NCBI GenBank assembly: GCA_964628455.1
Contig: CAZVPD010000006.1
Location: 1-51,059 of the forward strand
Source: JAQVWU01 sp964628455
Lineage (GTDB): Bacteria > Bacillota > Clostridia > Oscillospirales > CAG-272
Reading direction: 5' to 3'
Length of the DNA stretch: 51,059 nt
Under the pieces are notes generated by a model. It was not told the origin of the DNA. It was given only the letters and a program-made list of their open reading frames with translations, and did not search any database. The position numbers and the translations under genes are program-made. Shown here one piece after another: positions 1-8,452 of the stretch. Positions within the stretch are counted from its first letter, which is position 1. Each line of letters opens with the position of its first letter.

Positions 1-5
1 TTTTG

Positions 6-48
6 AGACATTTTCATTTGTGGTATGTTAAGACATTATCATATGTGG
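6..48. repeat. pair of 18-bp near-identical direct repeats
   Basis: Positions 6-23 and 31-48 read AGACATTTTCATTTGTGG and AGACATTATCATATGTGG, which match at 16 of 18 bases with a 25-bp period. They lie immediately left of the tRNA promoter at the window edge. Repeated short motifs like this can be the multiple terminal repeats of an insertion sequence end or tandem regulator sites. No transposase is visible because the window starts here, so the assignment stays open. Confidence 0.4.
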
Positions 49-80
49 ATCATATAAAATGATAAATTTCAAATTAAATC

Positions 81-109
81 TTGACAAATCCATGCGGTTA
101 TGTTATAAT
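81..109 (+). promoter_or_regulatory. sigma-A promoter of the tRNA operon
   Basis: A perfect -35 box TTGACA (81-86) and a perfect -10 box TATAAT (104-109) are separated by 17 bp, with an extended TGT just before the -10. The start of transcription would fall about 30 bp upstream of the first tRNA. Confidence 0.85.
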
Positions 110-147
110 TAAGAACGTTGCAGAACGGGACAGCGTACACATTAAAC

Positions 148-222
148 GCTGGTGTGGCTCAATGGCAGAGCAGCTGATTTGTAATCAGCAGGTTGTTGGT
201 TCGACTCCAATCACCAGCTCCA
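148..222 (+). tRNA. tRNA-Thr (anticodon TGT)
   Basis: The 7-bp acceptor stem GCTGGTG/CACCAGC (148-154 with 212-218) closes a full cloverleaf. The anticodon stem GCTGA/TCAGC holds the loop TTTGTAA with anticodon TGT at 180-182, which reads threonine ACA. The TTCGACT T-loop is present and the 3' CCA (220-222) is encoded in the gene. Confidence 0.95.
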
Positions 223-259
223 GCGCAAATGCGCGATCAACAACTGCAGAATATTATAT

Positions 260-344
260 GGGAGAATTCCCGAGCGGCCAAAGGGGGCAGACTGTAAATC
301 TGTTGTCAGTGACTTCGGTGGTCCGAATCCACCTTCTCCCACCA
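260..344 (+). tRNA. tRNA-Tyr (anticodon GTA)
   Basis: The acceptor stem GGGAGAA/TTCTCCC (260-266 with 334-340), a long variable arm typical of bacterial tRNA-Tyr, and an anticodon loop CTGTAAA with GTA at 294-296 identify a tyrosine tRNA. The 3' CCA at 342-344 is encoded. It lies 37 bp after tRNA-Thr and shares its promoter. Confidence 0.95.
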
Positions 345-352
345 AGAAAAAA

Positions 353-396
353 ACCTTAAAATCCTCTATAAATGAGCGATTTTAAGGTCTTTTTCT
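353..396 (+). terminator. intrinsic terminator of the tRNA operon
   Basis: An 11-bp perfect stem (ACCTTAAAATC at 353-363 with GATTTTAAGGT at 378-388) is followed by a T-rich tail. Confidence 0.85.
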
Positions 397-854
397 GTTG
401 TTTTGCCATTATTTTTTTGATTCAACACGGCATAAATACGGTTATCGAGTGTCAATAACCATCATAAAATATCAATTTAAATGTGGGACTAAATTTAAAT
501 AATTACAAATGCCGTCGTTTACATTCATGAGGGGATGCGGACAAAAATACGGATCGAAATAAAGGGACGGGAAATTATCAATGCCTGCATAAACTTATGA
601 AGAACGGATGAAAAAAGTATAGTTATAAATCCGATATCCCGATATGGAGATTCTTCCGGCGATTGCGAACCAAGACGTTTGCGCCGGAAATTATCAGAGT
701 TTGTATTACCGTAAAGACCGCAAAGCGAGAAGCGGTGATGACAAATCAACTTATCGGAAGCGGTATGTCTGTCGACGATAATCGGCAATTGAACACTGTG
801 TCGAAGTGAAAAAGCTTCTCATCGTTTCTATAAATAACGCAAAGAAAAAAACAC
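397..854. other. gene-poor stretch, no gene recognised
   Basis: About 460 bp without a convincing coding region. A short minus-strand open frame at 525-788 has no ribosome binding site and no recognisable protein features. The plus strand is broken by stops in every frame. A duplicated palindromic AATTTAAAT (474-482 and 492-500) flanks GTGGGACTA. The stretch could be a decayed gene or mobile-element remnant, but I cannot assign it. Confidence 0.4.
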
Positions 855-884
855 TTGAAAAAGTCACAATTTATATTATACAAT
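855..884 (+). promoter_or_regulatory. promoter of the acetyltransferase gene
   Basis: The -35 TTGAAA (855-860) pairs with either TATACA (877-882, 16-bp spacer) or TACAAT (879-884, 18-bp spacer). Its position rules out the in-frame ATG at 855 as the translation start. Confidence 0.5.
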
Positions 885-929
885 CTTTTTATAGTTAATC
901 AAACAAATCGGAGCAGTCACGGAGAGGAA

Positions 930-1442
930 ATGATATTATTTGAAGATGACGATATCGCCTTAACTCAATACACCCACGATGATGATATTGATATGTATGA
1001 ATGCTGGAACGATATAGATACTCAGCATGGCTACAACATAGTATTTACTGATTCTTTTGATGAGTTTATAAAGTTCGATATTGAAAAGTTTCGTTTTTGG
1101 GTGACGGTTATAGATAAGCGGAGAAATGAAAAGGTCGGTACTTTGAGATTAGGCTTGGATAAAATATGTCCCGATTTGGCAATATGGATATATCCGCAGT
1201 ACAGAAACATGGGATATGGCACGAGATCGTTTCGTTTGGCGTTAAAATTCATATTTCAAAATTACCGTTACAAAGAAATATCAGCCGGATGTTATTCGGA
1301 TAATACATACAGTATGAAGATGCTTATTAAAGTCGGATTTGACCGATACCCGGATGGTGATGCTGTCGAAACAAACTGTTTTACAGGTGAAAGTATTGTC
1401 CAAAAGGAATTCCGTATATCACGGGATACGGTTATCGCATAA
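930..1442 (+). CDS. GNAT family N-acetyltransferase
   Basis: A 170-residue protein of the RimJ/RimL-like branch of the GNAT superfamily, which moves the acetyl group of acetyl-CoA onto an amine. The acetyl-CoA pyrophosphate loop is visible as the R-N-M-G-Y-G sequence in the middle of the protein, preceded by the beta-strand L-A-I-W-I-Y-P. The C-terminal half has the usual 'N-T-Y-S-M-K-M-L-I-K-V-G-F' helix of this family. The start at 930 was chosen because GGAGAGG lies just upstream, and the more upstream ATG at 855 lies within the promoter. The gene stands alone between the tRNA operon and a bidirectional terminator. The substrate (protein N-terminus, antibiotic or small metabolite) cannot be told from sequence. 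Confidence 0.8.
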   Translation: MILFEDDDIALTQYTHDDDIDMYECWNDIDTQHGYNIVFTDSFDEFIKFDIEKFRFWVTVIDKRRNEKVGTLRLGLDKICPDLAIWIYPQYRNMGYGTRSFRLALKFIFQNYRYKEISAGCYSDNTYSMKMLIKVGFDRYPDGDAVETNCFTGESIVQKEFRISRDTVIA

Positions 1443-1502
1443 ATATACTTCAAGTTTATTTTGAAGTTATAACGGCATCTTTTTATGACGCACGAGTCAA
1501 GT

Positions 1503-1549
1503 AAAAAAGCCTTGAAAACCTCGGGAAAGAGCGTTTTTAAGGCTTTTTT
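1503..1549. terminator. bidirectional terminator between convergent genes
   Basis: AAAAAAGCCTTGAAAAC (1503-1519) pairs with GTTTTTAAGGCTTTTTT (1533-1549). Runs of A and T on either side let it serve both the acetyltransferase and the convergent solute-binding protein gene. Confidence 0.75.
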
Positions 1550-1689
1550 ATTGCTTTTATTTATCGTTGTTCCGCATAACCTCTCCTCGCCCCGGTTCAT
1601 AGCAGCTGGGCGAAGTTCCCCGTAATTCCATCTTTTTATGCTATTCGTTCAACCTGCTGCTGCAAATTACAATGTAAATTACCGGAAGA

Positions 1690-3186
1690 TTAATTTAAAT
1701 AATATTCATTGAATTTGTCAATGGAACTTTGGAATCTTTTCTCGTTCTTTGCGTAAAAGGAAGTCATATCGTCATAGGTATTTTGAGGATAGCACGCATA
1801 TCTGAACAAATGGAGTATATCACCCATGCTCTTGTAATAGATCATGACAGGCTGAAATTCAAGACCTTTGCGCAAAATATCCAGGACTTCAAGGGTTTCT
1901 TCATCGCGGCTGTATTTGTTTTTCAATGTGCTCTCAAAATATGCCGAAGTCATGCTGCGATAGCCTTCTGCCGCGAGTGCTTCCATTACCGCACCTACCA
2001 TATCATGGCGGTCAGCCGGTAATGTAGCAGGTATGTTTACGAGCGAATAGTTGGCATGAGATGTGGTATGATAATCTTTTTGATTCTCGTCCCATTTCGG
2101 TACAGTGAGAATTCCGAAATCATCCTTCATATCACGATAATAATCGGAAAATCTTACCAGTCCGCCAAAAAATAATAACTGTCCGTTGGCGAAAAAATTA
2201 ACATCATTTGTAAAATTAACTTTTTCATCTTTATTTGAAATCGCTTGCGGCAAGGAAGATTTTTCCATCGAAAATTCGCGAAGCCTGCTGTATGCCGAGT
2301 AAAATTTATCGCCGAGAGCAAGACTGAGCGAACCGTCTGCTTCGGTATTTGTTATCGGTATTTCAAAAGCTGAAAAGTATACATCGTAGTAATCGGAAGT
2401 TGTTACGCCAAACAAATCTTCTTTGTCAACTTCACTGTTTCCGTTAAGGTCTTTGTAGACCTGTTTTGCCATTGCTGCATATTGATCAAATGTCCATTGT
2501 CCGGAAAAGACCAGATCATACAGACCTGAAATGTTATAATCGGCAGCAATGTTTTTATTGTAAAATATACAGTTCATAAAACCAAGCACAGACGGAGATA
2601 TATCACCGGTCACAAAATATGTTTTGCCGTTGATTGTCACATCCTTCATGATTGTGTCCGGCCACCAGGGCATACTGTAATCGATATTCGGAAACCCAGA
2701 TAGATCAAGGACAACACCTTCAAGCGCTAAAGGTGCAACATCATAGGCATTTGCGAAAACAATATCAAACTCATCATCACCGGCTCTGACTGACTTATCC
2801 TCGGTTTGATACGATGTGAGAGATAAGTTTTTTTCGATTTTAATGTTCAAACGATCTTCTACGGACAGCTCGCGCATGAATATTGCGTCGTTAAAAACTT
2901 CGCCGTTTTGTTCATCTGTGAATTCCCAATTGGTGGTATAAAAAACATCATCGACTTGCCTGCCTAATACACGGATTACAGCTCCGCTGAAGTTCAGATC
3001 AGCAGGAAGGTTATCCGAAACAGCATAAGGGTCAGTCGTGGTATCCGCAGCGGTTTCAGCTGCCTGGCTTGTTTCCTGCGAGCCGGTGCTGTCGGTTTTC
3101 ACGGAATTTTGTGAACATGAGAGGAACAGGGAAAAAGTCAATGTAAAGAACATGAAAATTGCGATGAACTTTTTTACACCGTTCAT
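1690..3186 (-). CDS. extracellular solute-binding lipoprotein (paralogue 1 of 6)
   Basis: A 498-residue lipoprotein of the type that binds sugars or oligosaccharides for an ABC importer. A lysine-containing signal peptide leads to the lipobox F-L-S-C with the lipidated Cys at residue 24, followed by a Ser/Thr/Ala-rich linker. The binding domain carries the family motif P-W-W at 183-185. An EF-hand-like loop (D246-L-N-G-N-S-E-V-D254-K-E-D) probably binds calcium. The C-terminal S-F-Y-A-K-N-E-K helix is shared with the other five copies. The gene has its own promoter (3247-3274) and a terminator shared with the convergent acetyltransferase. No permease lies nearby. The ligand is unknown; assignment to the general family is firm. 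Confidence 0.85.
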   Translation of the reverse strand: MNGVKKFIAIFMFFTLTFSLFLSCSQNSVKTDSTGSQETSQAAETAADTTTDPYAVSDNLPADLNFSGAVIRVLGRQVDDVFYTTNWEFTDEQNGEVFNDAIFMRELSVEDRLNIKIEKNLSLTSYQTEDKSVRAGDDEFDIVFANAYDVAPLALEGVVLDLSGFPNIDYSMPWWPDTIMKDVTINGKTYFVTGDISPSVLGFMNCIFYNKNIAADYNISGLYDLVFSGQWTFDQYAAMAKQVYKDLNGNSEVDKEDLFGVTTSDYYDVYFSAFEIPITNTEADGSLSLALGDKFYSAYSRLREFSMEKSSLPQAISNKDEKVNFTNDVNFFANGQLLFFGGLVRFSDYYRDMKDDFGILTVPKWDENQKDYHTTSHANYSLVNIPATLPADRHDMVGAVMEALAAEGYRSMTSAYFESTLKNKYSRDEETLEVLDILRKGLEFQPVMIYYKSMGDILHLFRYACYPQNTYDDMTSFYAKNEKRFQSSIDKFNEYYLN

Positions 3187-3246
3187 AATGGGTTACTTCC
3201 TTATTCAGTTTTTATTGAGACAATTATATTTTAATACAGCAAGTTT

Positions 3247-3274
3247 ATTATACCATAACAGGGATAAATGTCAA
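3247..3274 (-). promoter_or_regulatory. promoter of solute-binding protein 1
   Basis: On the minus strand a perfect TTGACA (3269-3274) and a perfect TATAAT (3247-3252) are 16 bp apart, with an extended TGG before the -10. The transcript start lies about 55 bp before the ATG at 3186. Confidence 0.75.
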
Positions 3275-3381
3275 CAGACAGCTGTCCTGTTTGTATTTGT
3301 CTGTGAAGAATTACAATAGACGTTTCACACAAGTCTCGAAATGTGAAAAATATGGTTTTTAACATTTAAACACCACATATC

Positions 3382-3432
3382 AAAAAGCAGAGTCTTTTGA
3401 ACTGCTTTCGCAGCCATTTACCTCTGCTTTTT
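3382..3432 (-). terminator. terminator of the XRE regulator gene
   Basis: An 11-bp outer stem AAAAAGCAGAG/CTCTGCTTTTT (3382-3392 with 3422-3432) encloses a second small stem CTGC/GCAG (3402-3405 with 3410-3413). A/T runs on both sides make it usable on either strand. It lies downstream of the minus-strand regulator gene. Confidence 0.6.
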
Positions 3433-3482
3433 TCGGGACTTTTGCTAAAGCTCTTTTTTACTGCCGGTAAAACGATATCAAC

Positions 3483-3514
3483 ATCGATAATGCACAACAA
3501 TCTGCATTATCGAT
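3483..3514. repeat. perfect 12-bp inverted repeat
   Basis: ATCGATAATGCA (3483-3494) and TGCATTATCGAT (3503-3514) are perfect inverse complements around an 8-nt loop. No T-tract follows on either strand, so it is not a standard terminator. It could be a protein-binding dyad or an RNA hairpin downstream of the XRE gene. Confidence 0.55.
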
Positions 3515-3598
3515 ACATTTATACATCAGACAATAGGATATGTCGGGTTTTTATAGATTTCATATCGATTTGAATTTTTATCTTTACATTTTATGGAT

Positions 3599-4738
3599 TT
3601 ATAATGAATCAACAAAGCACTCCGCATATTTACTGTCGCTTCTGATCGCCTCAATCAGATTTTCCGGAGCGGCGCTCAGCCAGCCTTTCCAGGCATCTGC
3701 CGGAACGGCAGGCCAGTTATCGCTCGGGAAAGTAACCTTTGAGACAAGCGGTGCGGTGTATCGGTATAGTCCGGTTCCGCGTATTGCTTCGTACTTCATT
3801 TCGTGAGTAAACATGGAATCAAAGTATTCAACCGCCTGAGACAGATTGCCCTGCCGCGCTGAAAAAACCGAACTCCATAAATAGATATCCCTCAGATCGG
3901 CGTGACAGCCTCCGCAGTTTCCGTCATCAAAGACCGACTCGTACAGACGTGCGACAGAGAGTAACTTTTGTATGCCGTCTTCACTCCGGCACAAAGAGAG
4001 CTTTGTCAGAACTGCGGTTTCCATAACGATTTTTAACTGCTTTATCAATGCAATCAGGGCTTCACCCTGATACATATCGCGTTTTTCTCCTTCGGCGGCG
4101 GCTGCCAGAAGGCATTCGCGGCTTATGATAACCGAATCCTGTTTCTGCGCCAGTAGTTCCGCTTTGTCATATGCGCCGATTACCGCATACATGCGGACCA
4201 TCACCGTGATAACTACCATACGGTCATCCGGGCCGACACCCGTATCCAATACTTTTTGAAAAATCGCAAGAGCTTCCCGCCAGTATTCGTTCTTCGAGTT
4301 ATAATCCGAATCATTGAGAGCATAATCGCATCCGTCTTCCGTATAACCGCGCGCGCCGTATTTCTGCCATCCGCATATATTGAGCGCAAATCCAAGCCGG
4401 AGCAGTATCTGAACTTCCGAGGGGAATTCGGTATAAGCTTCCCTTAAAAACGAAACGCACGGTTCCATATCTCCCTGAGCGTTGATCATGGCGTCCGCAT
4501 CTTCGAGGATATTCCGTATCTTTTTATCTCGGTCTCCGTTATAGCCGAATAACTCATCGATAGTCACATGAAAGTAATTTGCTATAGCGGGAATGATCTC
4601 CATATCGGGATAACCGCCGTTTGACTCCCACCGCGATACGGCCTGACTTGTGACACCAAACGCGTCCGCCAACGCTTCCTGCGTCCTGCCGTCGCGACGG
4701 CGAAGCTCTCTGATTTTCTCTCCCAAATTAAGCTGCAT
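3599..4738 (-). CDS. XRE-family helix-turn-helix transcriptional regulator
   Basis: A 379-residue DNA-binding protein. Residues about 5-60 form a classic Cro/C1 helix-turn-helix: L-G-E-K-I-R-E-L-R-R, then T-Q-E-A-L-A-D-A-F-G-V-T-S-Q-A-V-S-R-W-E-S, then P-D-M-E-I-I-P-A-I-A-N-Y-F. The remaining 300 residues are mostly helical and resemble TPR-like repeats, though I do not recognise a named domain. Such regulators often sense a peptide or small ligand through this half. The start at 4738 has GGAG eight bases upstream, whereas the in-frame ATG at 4756 has no ribosome binding site. It has its own promoter and is not in an operon. Its targets are unknown; the adjacent solute-binding gene and the GH2 gene are candidates by position only. 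Confidence 0.8.
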   Translation of the reverse strand: MQLNLGEKIRELRRRDGRTQEALADAFGVTSQAVSRWESNGGYPDMEIIPAIANYFHVTIDELFGYNGDRDKKIRNILEDADAMINAQGDMEPCVSFLREAYTEFPSEVQILLRLGFALNICGWQKYGARGYTEDGCDYALNDSDYNSKNEYWREALAIFQKVLDTGVGPDDRMVVITVMVRMYAVIGAYDKAELLAQKQDSVIISRECLLAAAAEGEKRDMYQGEALIALIKQLKIVMETAVLTKLSLCRSEDGIQKLLSVARLYESVFDDGNCGGCHADLRDIYLWSSVFSARQGNLSQAVEYFDSMFTHEMKYEAIRGTGLYRYTAPLVSKVTFPSDNWPAVPADAWKGWLSAAPENLIEAIRSDSKYAECFVDSL

Positions 4739-4776
4739 AATAATTTCTCCGTTCATTTATTCAAATGTGTGATTCT

Positions 4777-4805
4777 ATTGTAATTTTAATCGGCAGGAAA
4801 AGCAA
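4777..4805 (-). promoter_or_regulatory. likely promoter of the XRE regulator
   Basis: On the minus strand TTGCTT (4800-4805) and TACAAT (4777-4782) are separated by 17 bp, about 40 bp before the start codon. Confidence 0.5.
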
Positions 4806-4895
4806 TAATCAATTCATTGTTTCAACATCAAGCGCGGCTTGGGTGATGCCGACGTTATGCCGATAAAATAATTTATCAATAAACTTTTCTGCGTT

Positions 4896-4923
4896 GTGAA
4901 AAACCCCGTCATTGACGAGGTTT
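4896..4923 (-). terminator. terminator of the GH2 gene
   Basis: On the minus strand an imperfect stem (AAACCTCGTC / GACGGGGTTT, loop of three) is followed directly by a run of Ts. It lies 38 bp after the GH2 stop codon. Confidence 0.65.
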
Positions 4924-4960
4924 AACATGGATTGTATATATAACCGGAAGTTGGTTTGTT

Positions 4961-7246
4961 TTAAAAATATGGTTTATTATTGTTATGCCGGTATTTTAGA
5001 TACTTTAAAACAGACTGTTTGGAAGCATGACCTTCCGCATCTCTGACAAAAAACAGATACCCGCTGTTCATTCCGGGACGGTCCTGCGATTCCAGAGAAA
5101 TGATATAGGACCTTGAGTCCGGCACGGTACAGGTAAAGGAACCGCAGTTTACCGCTCCGTTTTCCGGGGCGTCCGCTTTCATGTGTCCGCGGAATATTTC
5201 GTTTCCGTCTTCATCTTTCACAGCAACGGTCAGCATGTCCCGGAAAGCTTCCGCTTCGTTCAGGACATAAACGGTTCCGCGGAAAGTTTCGCCCCCGTTC
5301 CAAAGCAGCCTGTCATAACGGAGCGTCGCGGAAACCGGACGGAACGCGTCTTTTACAAAGAAATATGCGAGTTTCGGCGTATTATAATAATCCAGCAGAT
5401 TGGTCCCCGAGACATTCGGCCAAGGTTCGTTGAACTGCCAGATGATGCTGCCGCAGTTCCCGAAAGCGCGGCGCCGGTTGGCTTCCAGCGCGTAGCGAAG
5501 GCCTTCGGCCTGTATATACTGGCTGCATGCGATAAAAGTCTCTAGGTCGTTTTCGTCAAACGGACCGAAAATTTCGCTGTCCCGGTAGAATGTATCCCAC
5601 CATTCCCCGTGATGACGCCAGACGGCGTTTTTATCCATCGAAGTGACCTTTCGGTTTGCGGGAGAGAGGACGGAGCAGACCGTCCCGTAGTTTCCCATAC
5701 CGTCTACGCCGAATTCGCTGTGGAGCTGGCTGTCGCTGCCGTTGAAAACAGCGTATTGTCCCTCAGGACCGCTGTATTTCCACGGGCCGTGGACATCGTG
5801 GTTCTGCCCTTTTTTATTGATATCAAGGAATTCAAGCGGTCCCGACGCGGAAGTCGGCAGCATAAGCCGGTCGGGGTCAAGGCGGTTTGCGATTTCCATC
5901 AGCATCGCGATGTTTTTGTTTTCATAACCGACAGGGAAGGTATCCGGTTTTGCCAGTTCATTGCCTCCGCTCCAGTAGGTCAGGCTGACATGATTGCGTT
6001 TTACTTTAACGGCTTCGGCGGCGGTCGCTGCGGCAAGGCGAAGAAATTCCGGCAGTTCGGAAGGAACATTGCTGATCCCGGAGCTTGACTGAATAAACTC
6101 CTGCCACACCATGATGCCGTACCGGTCGCAGAGCTTATAGAAGATTTCCCGTTCTATGAGCCCGCCGCCCCATACGCGCACCAGATTGATGTTGGCATCC
6201 CTTGCTTTCTCCAGAACCGCTTGATAACGGCAGTCGGGAATATCGCCGTACATCACGTCAAGAGGAGTCAGATTTACGCCTTTGATGTAGATGCGTTTGC
6301 CGTTGACCAGCACGTTATACGGCAGAGAGTCATCCGAGCAGCCGTCGCACCGGATATAGGAAAGCGTGCGGAAACCGACCTCGCAATCGTATATATCGGA
6401 AACGCCGTTGTCGTCTGTCATGACGGCGCGGAACGCATAAAGGGGCTGTTTCCCGTGGCCGTTCGGATACCAGAGCTCACGGCTGCCCGCGTCGAATTCG
6501 AGTGAGATGGTGTTTCTGCCTTCGGCAAGCGTAAATTCCAATGTTTTCCCGGTGTCCGCAAGCGCGCAGTCAAGCGTTACTTTTCCCGCTTCGAAAGCAT
6601 AAACATCAAAGGAGCAGCTGAGATTCCAGCCGTTTTCGGTTTTGACCGGACGTATATGCGCGTAGTCGAAGGCGCAGATGCCGCTTTCCTCAACACGAAT
6701 CTCGTCGTATAGTCCGAGCTGCACCAGCCGGGGACACCAGTCCCACTTATAGGTAAAACGGGCTTTCTGCGTAAAAATGCGGTCTGTATAACCGATCTGT
6801 CCCGTTTCGTCGGGTGCGGACTCCAGCGTGACGGAAAGATGATTGCCGTCTTTGCAGAGACCCGTGATATCCGCCACAAAAGGGGTATACATGCCTTCGT
6901 GCACACCGAGTTTTTGCCCGTTGAAGCTGATATGCCCTTTATAATCGATACCGCAGAGACGGATCCTGCGGTAACGGTGCGGCGCGGAAGGTTCCAGTGC
7001 AAAATCCGTCACATACATCCACCAGCGGTCGGCTGCCCATTCCGCTTCATGGCTCTGCATTTCATAATACGGATCCCGCAGGATGCCGGCATTCAGCAGG
7101 TCCCGGTAAACGGATCCGGGGACCTTAGCGTCGATCCACGGAAGGATGCCGGAAAGAACCGCTCCGGTTTCGACACTGCGGTGAAGCTCAGGGACATAGG
7201 GATAAAATGCATTCAGTTTAAAATCGGTCAGTTTTTTAAGAATCAT
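4961..7246 (-). CDS. glycoside hydrolase family 2, beta-mannosidase-like
   Basis: A 761-residue enzyme that should release terminal beta-linked sugars, most likely mannose, by a retaining mechanism. The GH2 order is visible: an N-terminal sugar-binding fold with W-W-M-Y-V and the R-F-T-Y-K-W-D-W-C-P-R-L stretch typical of beta-mannosidases, an immunoglobulin-like middle, then the TIM barrel. The acid/base Glu is about residue 430 in S-G-G-N-E and the nucleophile Glu about 511 in H-S-E-F-G. There is no signal peptide, so it should act in the cytoplasm on imported oligosaccharides. The start at 7246 has AGGAGA ten bases upstream; a 39-residue longer frame has no support and would run into the divergent promoter. 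The exact sugar specificity is inferred. Confidence 0.85.
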   Translation of the reverse strand: MILKKLTDFKLNAFYPYVPELHRSVETGAVLSGILPWIDAKVPGSVYRDLLNAGILRDPYYEMQSHEAEWAADRWWMYVTDFALEPSAPHRYRRIRLCGIDYKGHISFNGQKLGVHEGMYTPFVADITGLCKDGNHLSVTLESAPDETGQIGYTDRIFTQKARFTYKWDWCPRLVQLGLYDEIRVEESGICAFDYAHIRPVKTENGWNLSCSFDVYAFEAGKVTLDCALADTGKTLEFTLAEGRNTISLEFDAGSRELWYPNGHGKQPLYAFRAVMTDDNGVSDIYDCEVGFRTLSYIRCDGCSDDSLPYNVLVNGKRIYIKGVNLTPLDVMYGDIPDCRYQAVLEKARDANINLVRVWGGGLIEREIFYKLCDRYGIMVWQEFIQSSSGISNVPSELPEFLRLAAATAAEAVKVKRNHVSLTYWSGGNELAKPDTFPVGYENKNIAMLMEIANRLDPDRLMLPTSASGPLEFLDINKKGQNHDVHGPWKYSGPEGQYAVFNGSDSQLHSEFGVDGMGNYGTVCSVLSPANRKVTSMDKNAVWRHHGEWWDTFYRDSEIFGPFDENDLETFIACSQYIQAEGLRYALEANRRRAFGNCGSIIWQFNEPWPNVSGTNLLDYYNTPKLAYFFVKDAFRPVSATLRYDRLLWNGGETFRGTVYVLNEAEAFRDMLTVAVKDEDGNEIFRGHMKADAPENGAVNCGSFTCTVPDSRSYIISLESQDRPGMNSGYLFFVRDAEGHASKQSVLKYLKYRHNNNKPYF

Positions 7247-7299
7247 ACGTATCTTTCTCCTGTCGGAATGAATTCCGGTTAGTTTTGATTGTTTTTTGT

Positions 7300-7329
7300 T
7301 TGACAAAACAATATCTTTCTGTATATAAT
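7300..7329 (+). promoter_or_regulatory. promoter facing the methyltransferase gene
   Basis: A perfect TTGACA (7300-7305) and a perfect TATAAT (7324-7329) lie 18 bp apart. The leader to the ATG at 7543 would be about 205 nt, which is long; no known riboswitch is recognisable in it. Confidence 0.7.
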
Positions 7330-7353
7330 AGGATAATTCAGAAAAAAACGCAA
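7325..7353 (-). promoter_or_regulatory. possible overlapping promoter of the GH2 gene
   Basis: On the minus strand TTGCGT (7348-7353) and TATTAT (7325-7330) are 17 bp apart. The -10 overlaps the -10 of the divergent plus-strand promoter, so the two may compete for RNA polymerase. Confidence 0.35.
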
Positions 7354-7542
7354 TGGTTTTCATGATAATTTACATCGGACACATTTTTTTTACTCTCATG
7401 CAAGCAAAGATCCGCAGAAACCGTAAGCCTTAAGCCGTGAAGCCGCTTCACACGGCACTTGACTTGCTTCCGTTTCTTTGTCTTTTCGAAATCCTGCCGA
7501 TGTTATACCATGCTTTTCGAATTTCCGAAGTCGGGGTGTTTT

Positions 7543-8397
7543 ATGAGTTACAACCTGAACAACGATCTGTTTGTCAGCGCATATGACTGCTGTCCTTTCT
7601 GGTCCGCCAAATTCGGATATACGCTGCTCAATGCCGTAGATTACCGCGAAAGGATGACCGTGCTTGACATCGGCACGGGAACCGGCTTTCCCGCCATCGA
7701 ACTTGCCGAACGGCTGGGCCCTTCTTCGTTTGTTTATGCGGTTGATATATGGCAGGCGGCGATAAAAAGAGCCGAACTGAAAGCGGAACAGCTTGAGGTA
7801 AAGAACATTAAGTTTTTTGAACTGTCTGTTCTTGACATGCCTTTTGCAGAAAATACTTTTGACCTGATCACTTCGAACAACTGTATCAATAATATCGGAG
7901 ATTACGGCAGGGTGCTCCAAAATTGTCATCGTATTCTGAAGCCGGGAGGAGAATTGATCCAGGTATATAATCTTCCCGAAACAATGAAAGAGTTTTATGA
8001 TTTATACAGGGAGCTTCTTGCCGAAAAAGGTATGGAGCTGGAAACAGAGCGTCTGAACACGCATATCAGCAGCAAACGCAGGAATATGGATGAATGTTTA
8101 AAAACGACCGAAAAGGCCGGTTTCTTTATCGGGGATGTGATCAGGGAAAGTTTCGTATGGCCGTTCGCAAACGGAACAAGTCTGATGAATTATTCTTTTG
8201 TTAAAATGGCATTTCTACCCGGATGGAAAGAAATCATCGATGCTCCTCAAAAAGAAATGTTCTTTGCCGAACTGGAGGATAAAATAAATATATATTCCGA
8301 ATCGAACAAAGGAATACGGCTGACCATACCCTATGTCTGTATTTCCGCAAAAAAACTCAGAAAACAACAGGAATTTTGCGGGTTGACATCTGTATGA
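7543..8397 (+). CDS. class I SAM-dependent methyltransferase
   Basis: A 284-residue methyltransferase of the UbiE/Methyltransf_11-like type. Motif I, which binds S-adenosylmethionine, is V-L-D-I-G-T-G-T-G-F-P near residue 43. A following acidic residue at the end of strand beta-2 (V-Y-A-V-D) and the D-M-P-F-A-E-N-T-F-D-L-I segment complete the fold. The C-terminal 120 residues are less conserved and probably form the substrate lid. The start at 7543 follows a GGGGTG ribosome binding site; longer in-frame starts upstream lack one. The promoter of the next gene overlaps its 3' end. The substrate is not predictable. Confidence 0.75.
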   Translation: MSYNLNNDLFVSAYDCCPFWSAKFGYTLLNAVDYRERMTVLDIGTGTGFPAIELAERLGPSSFVYAVDIWQAAIKRAELKAEQLEVKNIKFFELSVLDMPFAENTFDLITSNNCINNIGDYGRVLQNCHRILKPGGELIQVYNLPETMKEFYDLYRELLAEKGMELETERLNTHISSKRRNMDECLKTTEKAGFFIGDVIRESFVWPFANGTSLMNYSFVKMAFLPGWKEIIDAPQKEMFFAELEDKINIYSESNKGIRLTIPYVCISAKKLRKQQEFCGLTSV

Positions 8398-8411
8398 AGA
8401 TTATATAGAAT
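8383..8411 (+). promoter_or_regulatory. promoter of the zinc-ribbon gene pair
   Basis: A perfect TTGACA (8383-8388) inside the last codons of the methyltransferase gene is followed after 17 bp by TAGAAT (8406-8411). AAGGAGATG precedes the ATG at 8453. Confidence 0.6.
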
Positions 8412-8452
8412 AGATAACACATATGAATTTATTTTAAGGAGATGAAACATTT

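Noticed and set aside
525..788. 87-residue open frame on the minus strand.
   Set aside because: No ribosome binding site, odd composition and no recognisable protein pattern.
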